From a virus, in the IMG/VR virus record IMGVR_UViG_3300009161_000165, positions 1 through 29,422 of that record: a stretch of 29,422 bases of DNA; one strand, given 5' to 3'. This document shows, one piece after another, positions 20,201 to 28,074 of the stretch. Each line of letters opens with the position of its first letter. Positions within the stretch are counted from its first letter, which is position 1. The translations under genes were made by a program, and so were the position numbers. The notes below the pieces were generated by a model, which worked only from the letters and a program-made list of their open reading frames with translations, was not told the DNA's origin and did no database searches.

Positions 20201-20740
20201 AAGTATTGTTTGGCGGTTGCCCGGTCTGCCAACTTTTTGTGTGTCTACTAAACTGGCATTTATAATTGTAGTAAATTGTTCTTGCCAGTCTGGGTTTGTG
20301 GGGTCTGCCCAATCCACAGTAATGTTGCTAAGATTTACACCATTATAATCCACTAGATTTTCTGTTGTGGTAACTGAAAATACTTTGAGTAATCCTTGTG
20401 CGGCAATGTTGCGTTTGGCAGTATAACTTACCAAATTTGCCAAACGCACAACTGAATCTCTACGTTCAGCTGTGTCCATGTAATTTTCGCGAGTGTTTAA
20501 GTCTGTGCGGAAAGCCAGTGCTTGCCCCATAAATGCCATAACATCTAGTAAGGCAATGTATTCGCTTGATTCAATATAGTCGTTGAATGTTTCTGGATAA
20601 TACAAACGCAGATAATCAACAAAACTTTTACGTAGTGTTTCAAAATCATAACTTTGAAAATCAGCTTCGCGATAAGTTTGGTAGATTTGTTTCCAATCCT
20701 CTACACCAAATATCGCTGTTTGTCTTGTGGTTTTTGCCAT
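17270..20740 (-). CDS. gp6: Baseplate wedge protein gp6, enlarged
   Basis: A 1156-aa protein of the gp6 / baseplate-J family, which forms the ring of wedge dimers around the hub. Recognisable pieces: LRKSFVDYLRLYYPETFNDY and ALLDVMAFMGQALAFRTDLN near the N-terminus; FGDGVFSEIPVGTFRAYVRA (about 347); then DAIKQRAPARYYTQNRMVNG, EDYNLFPY and NRASIGTSRY (403-460), the wording I associate with T4-like gp6; and SIDKWNFGDTFYFSELAAYL in the C-terminal region (1034-1107). T4 gp6 is 660 aa; the extra length is mostly between about 525 and 1030 and holds an Asp-rich loop DSDNDGVPDNPD at 830-841. The start has AGAGG 10 nt upstream. The stop overlaps the giant gene start by one base. It follows gp25, as in T4-like operons. 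Confidence 0.92.
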   Translation of the reverse strand: MAKTTRQTAIFGVEDWKQIYQTYREADFQSYDFETLRKSFVDYLRLYYPETFNDYIESSEYIALLDVMAFMGQALAFRTDLNTRENYMDTAERRDSVVRLANLVSYTAKRNIAAQGLLKVFSVTTTENLVDYNGVNLSNITVDWADPTNPDWQEQFTTIINASLVDTQKVGRPGNRQTILGIRTDEYAINLVPGYLPVVPYTATVDGVSMPFEAMTSTSVGQNYLYEPPPRPNQPFNILFRNDSLGFQSSNTGYFFMFKQGILQNQDFNLGERVSNRTVNINIEGVNNEDRWLFQLDNVGNINREWQYAENIYAAGGEQIATDTRPIYSVTSRTNDQITMVFGDGVFSEIPVGTFRAYVRASNGLQYIINPEEMQAVTIPISYISRAGNLETMTFTCGITRPVSNSQARESIDAIKQRAPARYYTQNRMVNGEDYNLFPYTQYNSIVKSKALNRASIGTSRYLDLVDNTGKYSSTNIFGSDGGLWEENILPTILFAWTNRNEISDLVTNQIQPKIAETLMRQFYYANFPRVTSATLPTAVTWLPNTTWNQSTTLANETTGYFKNAAGTPIPVGSTTTTQFKYAVVGSLIKFVPPTGYYFDKNNKLQQGTPTSADQKLEIWASPLSIQGTGYNNGLGNLSSGAGPVALNNFVPTGALINTIIPLFVTDLPQSVELSITEQILLNRNFGLGYDNNGDITGTPYSWYVITSTNLNADATWSQTYAGNTSGTNLDASWLIQFVVQNQNYTITFRGLSYFFGSVLQTRFFFYDGSPIYDSRTGTVIKDYINCLAVNTQPDSTDHLPGDIYMTITGQPVESDGYVDDFQVLVGYRDSDNDGVPDNPDFFNEIVAPSTNPTQKYIYLQKTVDFDNLQRYLLVEPDLVTSDYGTYDEIELVKNSWTPGQVFYAYSQVNTNNTVGAFYQLSVSVTGVRTLIDVTDEWIARTGRQALYFQYRHNAPLTARIDPGTTNIIDLYVVTLAYYTSYQNWIRDTTGKVVEPDIPTIDELSTAYQGLENYKMISDNIVLNSVVFKPLFGEKAAQNLRATIKVIRASNSTASTSEIKSSVVAAMNTYFSIDKWNFGDTFYFSELAAYLHSQLGTIISSVVLVPLNSQKYFGDLYEIRSAPNEIFVNGATINNIDVIEALTSTNLRTAPGSGVI

Positions 20741-20761
20741 TTGTATTGAGCCTCTATGTTT

Positions 20762-20769
20762 TATTTATG
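20762..20769 (-). promoter_or_regulatory. T4-type late-promoter-like octamer upstream of gp6
   Basis: The minus strand reads CATAAATA, one base from the T4 late consensus TATAAATA, within the 48-nt gp25-gp6 gap, the widest gap in the window. It lies 21 nt before ATG 20740, leaving room for a start site and the AGAGG ribosome site. The decamer CCCATAAATA recurs before gp25. Confidence 0.4.
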
Positions 20770-20788
20770 GGTATCAAAAACCACTAAC

Positions 20789-21166
20789 TTATACATAAGA
20801 GGCATTACGCTGTTGAAGATCAAAGAAAATACTTAATCTTTCGGCATCGGTGCTGGGTACCACAGTCAATTCAACTTCAATTAATATACCATTTTCTTGG
20901 GGGTAACTTTGCACGTTGTTGATGTAAATCCTAGGATCACCGCCGGCTACTCTTTGTACTTCATTTACTATAGAAGTGTTCAGATCTTCAAGTTGTGCCT
21001 CAAACAAAAAATCCCACAATGCTGTGCCGTATGCAGGACGTCCAGGCAATTGCCCTTGACGTATGTTAAATGCATTAAGCAAATCACGTTTTACCAAAGC
21101 AAAATCCGTGAGTGTAAACTTTTTGTATTGATTTTGTGTGTTGAATCCAATGAATGTTTGTGCCAT
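20789..21166 (-). CDS. gp25: Baseplate wedge protein gp25
   Basis: A 125-aa protein of the GPW/gp25 family (T4 gp25 is 132 aa), the small wedge subunit that joins gp6 near the sheath start. Characteristic wording: FTLTDFALVKRDLLNAFNIR, GRPAYGTALWDFLFEAQ, NEVQRVAGGDPRIYINNV (the family's usual [E/D]PR...V position) and VELTVVP near the C-terminus. The family resembles lysozyme only by name; no catalytic residues are expected. It starts 17 nt after the stop of the 666-aa gene. No Shine-Dalgarno is visible in CCTCCCATAAATACCAT, so translational coupling or another initiation route is likely. Next gene gp6 follows after 48 nt. Confidence 0.92.
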   Translation of the reverse strand: MAQTFIGFNTQNQYKKFTLTDFALVKRDLLNAFNIRQGQLPGRPAYGTALWDFLFEAQLEDLNTSIVNEVQRVAGGDPRIYINNVQSYPQENGILIEVELTVVPSTDAERLSIFFDLQQRNASYV

Positions 21167-21170
21167 ATGG

Positions 21171-21178
21171 TATTTATG
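21171..21178 (-). promoter_or_regulatory. Second CATAAATA octamer, immediately before gp25
   Basis: The same CATAAATA (within CCCATAAATA) as before gp6, but only 4 nt from the gp25 ATG. A late transcript starting 6-8 nt downstream would be leaderless or start inside the gene. It may be a chance match. Confidence 0.2.
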
Positions 21179-21183
21179 GGAGG

Positions 21184-23184
21184 TTATTCACCTGCTCCGC
21201 GTCCTTCAATTTTTAAACTCAAGGCAGCCAATCTTTGTTTGATATTTTTGCTCTTGTCTAACAGTATTGATTTAGCGGCCCTGATGTTTACTATGTTGGT
21301 AAATTTTCCAGTGTCTTGTAATCCTTGCTGTTGTCCTGGAGATAATCGAGTATAAATTGATTCCAACGTGGCTTGTAGGGTTGGTCCATTTGAATTAAAC
21401 AAATTACGTGCTTCTTGAAATTCGTTGTTAATTGCCGACCAAGCATCAGATGTAATTGTTTGTTGATTTTCTAATGCCGTTAATTTGTTAGCAATAGCGG
21501 TAAATGCAATGTTTGTTGGATTAATATAATCAGATGCTAGAGTCTTGGCAGTATTCACATACAATTCAACATCGGCTGTGTTTTCAGTCACTTGTTTAGC
21601 TGTGTAATTGGGTGCTGGTACTTTATCGTCACCTATCACACGAGTAGTGGCAGCGTCTACGGTGGCTCTACCCACAGTATCTGAAGCTGGTTTAGGAACT
21701 TCTTGTTGTTTGAATGCCGTTGGTATTTTTGTGTTTACTAGATTGACAGCAAATGCACCATCTCTTACCGCTGTGGCAAACTCTGCTTGTACTGCACCAG
21801 TACCGTCTCCGGGTATGGGCAGTCCTTTGGCAAATGCTTCTGCACTGGGCAAATCTTTAGCGGCATTTAAACTCATGCCAGCAATACCTTGGCTTGATAA
21901 ATTTTGTACAGGTATGCCTACCGCACCCATGCCTGCTACACCTTTGGTCATCAAGTCTTGTTGTATCTGGCTTTGCTTGGATGCATTGGCCAACAAATCA
22001 CCGGCGTTTTTAACTCCGTCTTTTCCAGTCCATACAGCAGGACTGTTTATCACTGTACTAAATGTTGACAAGTCTGTGTTAAATTTAGCACGGGTTCCTG
22101 GTTTAACATATCCGGCAGATTCTAATTGACCAAGATTTAATCCAAATGCACCCAGGCCATTGGCATCGCTTAGATCGCCAAACCCTTGTCCGGTAAGATT
22201 TTTTGCCTGTGCCAACACCCCGTTGACTTCGGGTATGCTCATAGGACCAATAGGAGCCACAGCACCCACAGAATTAATACCGGACGCAATCTTTGAAAAG
22301 TCTGCCACATTAATAGGACTGGTGACTGGCAGTCCAGTAATAGTTTTGTTGATTGTTTGTATCGAAGTTACTGCAACTGATCCTTGTACAGCAGATGCCC
22401 CAACTAAAGCTAAACCAAGTTGACTGGATCCGACCACGCCGCCCAGGGCTCCTGACACCGAAGATACTGCGGGGCCAACAGCGGCAGTCAATCCTGGGGT
22501 AATACCAGCAAGTGATCCGCCTAATGCTCCGCCGGCTGAACCAAGGCCTGAAGCAACACTACCTACCAGTGCGCCAAGGCCAGCGGCACCGCCAGTAATG
22601 CCACCTTTGGCAAATGCTGAATCAACTGATGGAATTCTACCAGTTGACAGGTCCACACCTGATGCTGATAGACTTGATGAAAATCCACCTAGACTGTTTA
22701 TACTACCGTTTATTCCAGACTGTGCTTGTGCCACAATGGCTTGTGCTCCAGCTAGGCCATCTGCGGCTTGTGTCGACGCACTGAGTGTTTCGCCAGGTGT
22801 GAACCCTACTAAACCACCAGTGTCGGCTTGTTTCTTAAAAATTGCAAATGCTTGCTCTCGAGTGAGTCCTGGTGGACCTTTGATAGCAAATGTTTTTGCG
22901 GTGCCGTCGGGATTTGTGGGAGCGGCTCCTGTTGCTGGCGTTCCTGTTGCTCCTGTTGTGCCGATTGTTGTATCTTCGGGTGGTCTTGGAAAACCAATTT
23001 CAGTTAAACTAGGTAATCCACGACGTATGCGTTCAGCATTTGTTCTGTCCCATATAATATAATCATTACCGGTATAGTTGAGATCTTGATCACGTGTTTT
23101 AGAATAGAGTTTAGAGTCAAGACTGGTAACACTGCTACCGACACTTGATTTAAGTTGGTCAAGATTAAATGTAAATTCTGCCAT
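21184..23184 (-). CDS. 666-aa Gly/Ala-rich baseplate structural protein
   Basis: The N-terminus has NYTGNDYIIWDRTNAERIRR followed by GLPSLTEIGFPRPP (about 37-69), then a Thr/Pro/Gly linker, an extended Gly/Ala/Ser-rich stretch (about 130-270) and a segment with FGLNLGQLESAGYVKPGTRA and SPAVWTGKDGVKNAGDLLAN (about 345-400). A helical C-terminus (about 560-660) follows. The QLESAGYVKPGT...VWTGKDG segment is one I remember from C-terminal parts of gp5-like or neighbouring structural proteins of marine T4-like phages (memory, not searched). The ATG lies 181 nt inside the gp5-like frame and has only a weak CAGG about 9 nt upstream. The frame is open upstream of the ATG to about 23253, so a -1 frameshift product fused to gp5 is possible. 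Probably hub/needle-associated. Confidence 0.75.
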   Translation of the reverse strand: MAEFTFNLDQLKSSVGSSVTSLDSKLYSKTRDQDLNYTGNDYIIWDRTNAERIRRGLPSLTEIGFPRPPEDTTIGTTGATGTPATGAAPTNPDGTAKTFAIKGPPGLTREQAFAIFKKQADTGGLVGFTPGETLSASTQAADGLAGAQAIVAQAQSGINGSINSLGGFSSSLSASGVDLSTGRIPSVDSAFAKGGITGGAAGLGALVGSVASGLGSAGGALGGSLAGITPGLTAAVGPAVSSVSGALGGVVGSSQLGLALVGASAVQGSVAVTSIQTINKTITGLPVTSPINVADFSKIASGINSVGAVAPIGPMSIPEVNGVLAQAKNLTGQGFGDLSDANGLGAFGLNLGQLESAGYVKPGTRAKFNTDLSTFSTVINSPAVWTGKDGVKNAGDLLANASKQSQIQQDLMTKGVAGMGAVGIPVQNLSSQGIAGMSLNAAKDLPSAEAFAKGLPIPGDGTGAVQAEFATAVRDGAFAVNLVNTKIPTAFKQQEVPKPASDTVGRATVDAATTRVIGDDKVPAPNYTAKQVTENTADVELYVNTAKTLASDYINPTNIAFTAIANKLTALENQQTITSDAWSAINNEFQEARNLFNSNGPTLQATLESIYTRLSPGQQQGLQDTGKFTNIVNIRAAKSILLDKSKNIKQRLAALSLKIEGRGAGE

Positions 23185-24701
23185 GTTATTTTGCCTGTAT
23201 TTACGCCAGCTGGAACTGGTACTGCACCTGGTGGCGGACTGGGTTTGCCTTCTTCAAACTTGACTTCCACGTCAACACCTTTGTTATGATACGGATAAGG
23301 TTCATGCGTGGCTGCTCGACTCACAATACTTTCAATACCTTCAGGTTTTACAATCCAACCTTTGCTGGTGTCAAATTCTGTATCGTCTAACAATGTTTTA
23401 GTCAATGGTTGTGGGGTATTAACCGCTCCAGCAGCCGCACCATTAAGATCAATACCACCAGCTTCTAGCACTAGGGCAGAGCCTGCACCCCATGCCCCCG
23501 ACGAACTGTTCAATGTAAGTGTACCGTCTGCTTTGACTCCGATTGTGTTTTTGCTGTATAATGTAATATCTTCTTGAGCTTGTATACTTAAAAATGTGTC
23601 TGTTTCCAACTGCATGTCTTCTTTGCTTTTCATTTTTAAATAACGTCCAGCAAACATATTGATATCTCGATCAGCATGAAAGTTAATATCACCTTTAGTT
23701 CGCAAGTTTATAGAGTTTGTAGCATACACATCCACTGTGCCTTCTACTCCAAACTCCAACCAAGTTTGTCCATTGGCATGAATAATATAGAAAAAGTTTC
23801 CCGAATCACTCATGGTAATTTGATGACCTAAGCTGGTACGCAATCTTAATAATGCATTTCGACCTTCAAGATCACCGTCGTCCATCACAAGACTATGTCC
23901 ACCCACACGACCGATGACTTGAGCTTGTTTGGGAGTAATTTCGCCTGCATTTAGTTTTGCACGAATATCGTTGGGTTTCATACCACCTTGATAAATGGGC
24001 ATGCCAGGAGTGCTAACACCAAATACAGCACTAGGAGTTTCACGTTGACTCGAACTTTGTATAGTTCCACGTTCGATATCATTTATAACACCTTGTTGAA
24101 ATAACCCCTGTGCTAGATAACCGTGTACTGGTTTAGTTGAATCAAAGAATCGCGGATCGTTAAAAATTTCTAAATTATTAGTGTTAATTTCTGCCACAGG
24201 CAAGCGTGTGGCACCAGCAAAATATGTTTCTTGATTTTGATTTTGAAATTCTGCTTGTGCTGCCGGTACAGAAGCAATAGCAGGAACCATGCTACCTAGT
24301 CCTTCGTCAGGAACCACACCAATATAAAATCCTTGACTACGATCACCGTTGACAAAAACACACAGTACTGTTACTCCTACATCTGGTGGAGTGAACCACA
24401 TGCCATAAGAATTAGAATTTCCATCTGTCCAAGTTCCAACACCAGCACTACTAGGATTGGCAGGGGTTGACCCGTAAAAAGGAGGCATGTAACTCACTGT
24501 GGTCCAATTGGTATCATCATTTTCGCTGGCTTGACTACCTGCAGAAAATGCATCAATATACACTCTCAAACGACCAGCTCGTGTGGGATCCACGGTGCTT
24601 TTAACTATTCCGTAAAATGGTCCAAATTCAGCAGGCACCCCACCACGATCTAATTTATAATTACTTGGGCGACCTCGACTGCGTTGTACATTTTCTGTCA
24701 T
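23004..24701 (-). CDS. gp5: gp5-like baseplate hub / needle protein without lysozyme domain
   Basis: Residues about 25-130 form the gp5 / VgrG-type OB fold (FGPFYGIVKSTVDPTRAGRL, YIDAF, TPPDVGVTVLCVFVNGDRSQ, GFYIGVVP). Residues 270-327 hold HSLVMDDGDLEGRN, RTSLGHQITMSDSGNFFYI and NGQTWLEFG. Residues 328-400 are alternating strands (INLRTKGDINFHADRDINMF, QAQEDITLYS, KADGTLTLNS), typical of the trimeric needle beta-helix. The T4 lysozyme domain is missing, as in other marine relatives I recall. A Pro-rich stretch (GKPSPPPGAVPVPAG, about 483-497) precedes the last 60 codons, which overlap the 666-aa gene in another frame and look like non-functional read-out. The start is supported by AAAGGA 7 nt upstream, 10 nt after the preceding stop. 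Confidence 0.88.
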   Translation of the reverse strand: MTENVQRSRGRPSNYKLDRGGVPAEFGPFYGIVKSTVDPTRAGRLRVYIDAFSAGSQASENDDTNWTTVSYMPPFYGSTPANPSSAGVGTWTDGNSNSYGMWFTPPDVGVTVLCVFVNGDRSQGFYIGVVPDEGLGSMVPAIASVPAAQAEFQNQNQETYFAGATRLPVAEINTNNLEIFNDPRFFDSTKPVHGYLAQGLFQQGVINDIERGTIQSSSQRETPSAVFGVSTPGMPIYQGGMKPNDIRAKLNAGEITPKQAQVIGRVGGHSLVMDDGDLEGRNALLRLRTSLGHQITMSDSGNFFYIIHANGQTWLEFGVEGTVDVYATNSINLRTKGDINFHADRDINMFAGRYLKMKSKEDMQLETDTFLSIQAQEDITLYSKNTIGVKADGTLTLNSSSGAWGAGSALVLEAGGIDLNGAAAGAVNTPQPLTKTLLDDTEFDTSKGWIVKPEGIESIVSRAATHEPYPYHNKGVDVEVKFEEGKPSPPPGAVPVPAGVNTGKITWQNLHLILTNLNQVSVAVLPVLTLNSILKHVIKISTIPVMIILYGTEQMLNAYVVDYLV

Positions 24702-24711
24702 TTATTATCCT

Positions 24712-27700
24712 TTAATAGTCAGATTTGTTAATTGGTTGGTTATTAGGAATTGTTGTGCTTGTAGGATTGCCTGGTGCGGCACCACGGCCTCTAGGTCCTG
24801 CGGCGGTTGCAGCCGCGTTGATTCTTGACACTACAGAATTTAATTTTGGTGGGCTAGATTCTATGTTTGTCGTGTCTAACACGTTGTTGTTGCCATCAGT
24901 AGCCGGCATTGGCGATTGTGCATTTTGTATGGAGACTGGTACAGTTTTAGCGGCAGCCCAGGAAGTTCTAGCATCGGTAAGTTCTCGTGAATTGCCAGGC
25001 GGTAATGAATTATTATATGCTCCTGTCGGCGATGCTTGTTGTGCACCAAGTATGGCTGCGGTGCCACCATCACTACTCAATGTACTACGTGGATCAGTTA
25101 AACCATTGTTTTGTATTCTGCCAGTAAGCTCTAGACCAATTCTGTTGCCAGTGGCTTGTGTTTGATTGTTTCCACGAGCTTTGTTGGAGGCTGCTACCGC
25201 GGAAGCATTGCTTGCTCTCTCAGAGTCAAGATCGTCGCTGGTGGCAAAATTTGCTGACGTTGATGTTGGTGCAGTTATCTTTGATGATTTAATAACAAAA
25301 GGATAAATTATACCAATTAACTCTTGTTCAAATTTTCCTTGTTTAAATTCGCTTGTTACTTTAATAGCACGATATACCCGACTTATTTTTGAAACTTTTG
25401 AATTGTATGCTTTTTGTGTGGCACTTTGTTTTCCACTATACGGATCGGCCAATCCTGTTTGTAAATTGTAGTCTTCGGGTGGTTGCCAATTTACTTCAAA
25501 TAATATATCTTGATTATCAAAAGAAATACTGCCATCAGGATTAAATCCGGTAGTCAATGCAGACGAGCCATAATAGATAGCCAATGGACCGAACACAAAG
25601 GAGCCTTGTTGCATCCATGCTGGATCCCCTATTATCTTGACTTTGGCATCTCTTAGACTGGCAGGATCATACAATTGTTCTGCGGCATTAGCAGTTAGTT
25701 CGTTTTGTTTGCCATCTCCCTGTTGACTTGTTTCAGCACTGCGAGCGGCAAGACTATAAACTAGAATTTCTTGATAATTTGATGTTGTGCTTGCTTTGAT
25801 ACGATCTGCTTGAGATCTGTCGCCCGGTTTACCAGTTATAGATGTTCTAAACAATATATTCAAATTTTCCTGATAATCTATTACCTGGGTATTTTGTCCG
25901 GTAAACCAAAAAGGATATGATTTATGCACTCCTGTAAAACTGTTTACCGGAAAATATATACTGTTGAGTCCTTTCACTAGATACGGACTCACGGTATATG
26001 TGATGTTGTAGGCAAAATCATTTCTTTTTTTATCAATTTTGTCGCTCCTGCGTGTGGCCGACATTGTGATATTGTACCACTTGACTTGATCATTTTTAAT
26101 TTTTGAAGGGTCTTTTGTTGGTACTTGCTCTCCGTCAGCATCAAACTCAAACAATGCTTGTTTAGTAATATATTGACTATTGCGTAATACAAGTTCTATT
26201 GCTTGTACAATCTGCATACCGGCAGTTATTGCAAAAGTGTTAGTGGTAGTGTCCACTGAGTTGGTATCTGGATTCAATGATTTTTGATCATTTTTACCAG
26301 AGGCTACATTTTTTTTATTAACTTTTGGACTGATGGGCATTACACTTGCACCGCTAATTAAATTCGATTCGGGTCCAACAAATTCTATTGAATAAAAATC
26401 AGCCTGTTCAATTTTACCAGCAATCACTGCTTGTTGTTGATAATCATTCAACGCGGCCATGAGTCCTTGCACCGCAGTTTTTTTGGCTGTAGGGGCGGCA
26501 GAGGCTGTTTGCGGTGCCACTGTATCAACAGCGGCGGTGTCATCTCGTTCTGCCTGTGCAGATGACACCGGAACGGTGGTTGCATTATCGATTCTTCGAA
26601 CAGTTGCTTGTTGATTTGCTCTATTACTGCCCCCAGGTACAAATCCAGAAGTTGAAATTTTAATGCCAGCTGTGCTTGCTCCAGGATTAGTAGGCGATGT
26701 GGTGGTTGTGCTGTATTCTGCTGATCCTCCCAACATCAATTCCACTGTGGATGCATTAAGTTGCATGTCTTCTCTTATGGTTCCGCGGTCTGTGGAACCT
26801 CCCACGTATTGACCAATGGTGGCACAATCCCATTCATAATTAACTGTTTTAGAACTCACATTCCAATTAATAGTTTTTACTAAAAATGGAATATATTTTT
26901 CCACGGCTGCTTTAGAATCACTTTTGGTAGTGTCAGCTGATATTAACCCACCTTTGATAGGTTGTACTATATTACCTTTTTCATCATATCCATAAAACCG
27001 TATTACCATCAGATACTGTGCTAGTCCGTAATTTACAGGACCGCCTTCGGTAGTTTGCGGTGCATAATTTGCTACTGCATCTCGTAATCTCTCCAACAAA
27101 GTCATACCTTGTGTTTCTATCACTGTGAATTTAAGGTCAACTGACGCATGTGCGGATCCAGTTCCTTTGCCGTGCAACAAAGATGTAAGGGTTATTGAGT
27201 CAAGATAAAAATCATTATCAAAATAAGGATTTCTATTTGCTGATGAATAAACTGCTTGTGGCTGTTCTGATCCAGGTTGTTGCCGAATCACACCATCACT
27301 GACTCCTGCACCGCCGCTTTGAAATAACAATTGATACCCATCAATTTTTTTATCACCTTTAAGCAAACGAGCGTAATCATAGTTGTTCATCAAATATACT
27401 GAAGCCACATAGCTGTAACTAAAATATTCATCTAATACATTAGGTTGCGGTTCAACTTTGACTAATTTAAAATCTCCAGCATTTGTAGCAGTTTGATTAG
27501 TAGTACTTGATGGTTTAACATTATCGTCCCTAGTAGGTGTTCCAGGTTGTATTGTGGCTCGAGCTTCTACTTCCCCCACAGTACCGTCAGAATTTGCTCC
27601 CACTGCGGGTGCTTTTAATGCAGTGTTACTAGTACTTGCTGTTCCATCATTTTCATAATATGTGGCCTGTGTTTGTTCTGTGGTTCGTACTGGTGCATTT

Positions 27701-28071
27701 GTACCTGTAGTAGCACCAGTGGTTTCTGTTGTAGCTGGAGGAATAGCATTAGTTGGTGTTGTAGTATCTGGTGGGGGTACAATTCTCCCGTTGTCACCAA
27801 CTTGTGCTTGTGGGGGTGCGTTGGGACCTTTTGGGGCATCATCACCAGCAGTCTGGCTAGCGGTGGCAGGTGGTGGGGGTTGATTTGCATTTATTTGTGC
27901 TTCAAGCGTTGCAATCTGTCCAGGAATGCTAGAAACTTCAGCGGTATATCTTGCTAGTATCGCCTGATTGCTTTGCAAACTTTTATTGAGAGTAGCAAGT
28001 CCGTTTTGTGCAATGCGATACCGTTCTCGCAGTCGAGCAATTTCTGCTTGAAGTTCTGTAACTGTTGCCAT
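24712..28071 (-). CDS. 1119-aa baseplate hub-region structural protein, coiled coil plus two domains
   Basis: Residues 1-62 are heptad-like (LQAEIARLRERYRIAQ, LATLNKSLQSNQAILARY), a likely coiled coil. A Pro/Thr/Ala-rich linker reaches about 200. Domain one (200-450) contains VYLMNNYDYARLL, FYLDSITLTSLLHGKGTGSA, FTVIETQGMTLLERLRDA, YLMVIRFYGYDEKG and VNYEWDCATIGQYV. A second linker spans 450-530. Domain two (530-930) contains WYNITMSATRRSDKIDKKRN, YTVSPYLVKGLNSIYFPVNS and HKSYPFWFTGQNTQVIDYQE. A low-complexity tail ends INKSDY. I remember similar proteins between gp53 and gp5 in marine T4-like phages, annotated as structural or hub; a gp27-like function fits its place before gp5 but is inferred. 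It starts 3 nt after the gp53 stop, with only a weak GGGG as ribosome site. Confidence 0.8.
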   Translation of the reverse strand: MATVTELQAEIARLRERYRIAQNGLATLNKSLQSNQAILARYTAEVSSIPGQIATLEAQINANQPPPPATASQTAGDDAPKGPNAPPQAQVGDNGRIVPPPDTTTPTNAIPPATTETTGATTGTNAPVRTTEQTQATYYENDGTASTSNTALKAPAVGANSDGTVGEVEARATIQPGTPTRDDNVKPSSTTNQTATNAGDFKLVKVEPQPNVLDEYFSYSYVASVYLMNNYDYARLLKGDKKIDGYQLLFQSGGAGVSDGVIRQQPGSEQPQAVYSSANRNPYFDNDFYLDSITLTSLLHGKGTGSAHASVDLKFTVIETQGMTLLERLRDAVANYAPQTTEGGPVNYGLAQYLMVIRFYGYDEKGNIVQPIKGGLISADTTKSDSKAAVEKYIPFLVKTINWNVSSKTVNYEWDCATIGQYVGGSTDRGTIREDMQLNASTVELMLGGSAEYSTTTTSPTNPGASTAGIKISTSGFVPGGSNRANQQATVRRIDNATTVPVSSAQAERDDTAAVDTVAPQTASAAPTAKKTAVQGLMAALNDYQQQAVIAGKIEQADFYSIEFVGPESNLISGASVMPISPKVNKKNVASGKNDQKSLNPDTNSVDTTTNTFAITAGMQIVQAIELVLRNSQYITKQALFEFDADGEQVPTKDPSKIKNDQVKWYNITMSATRRSDKIDKKRNDFAYNITYTVSPYLVKGLNSIYFPVNSFTGVHKSYPFWFTGQNTQVIDYQENLNILFRTSITGKPGDRSQADRIKASTTSNYQEILVYSLAARSAETSQQGDGKQNELTANAAEQLYDPASLRDAKVKIIGDPAWMQQGSFVFGPLAIYYGSSALTTGFNPDGSISFDNQDILFEVNWQPPEDYNLQTGLADPYSGKQSATQKAYNSKVSKISRVYRAIKVTSEFKQGKFEQELIGIIYPFVIKSSKITAPTSTSANFATSDDLDSERASNASAVAASNKARGNNQTQATGNRIGLELTGRIQNNGLTDPRSTLSSDGGTAAILGAQQASPTGAYNNSLPPGNSRELTDARTSWAAAKTVPVSIQNAQSPMPATDGNNNVLDTTNIESSPPKLNSVVSRINAAATAAGPRGRGAAPGNPTSTTIPNNQPINKSDY

Positions 28072-28074
28072 AGG

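Noticed and set aside
21608-23062. Long plus-strand open frames opposite the 666-aa gene (up to 173 aa)
   Set aside because: They are antisense reflections of a Gly/Ala/Ser-rich gene with few stops on the other strand; they show no ribosome site or recognisable protein features.
23197-23204. CGTAAATA upstream of the 666-aa start as an internal late promoter
   Set aside because: Two mismatches, inside gp5 coding sequence, too close to the ATG; kept only as a note that another route for expressing the 666-aa frame is conceivable.
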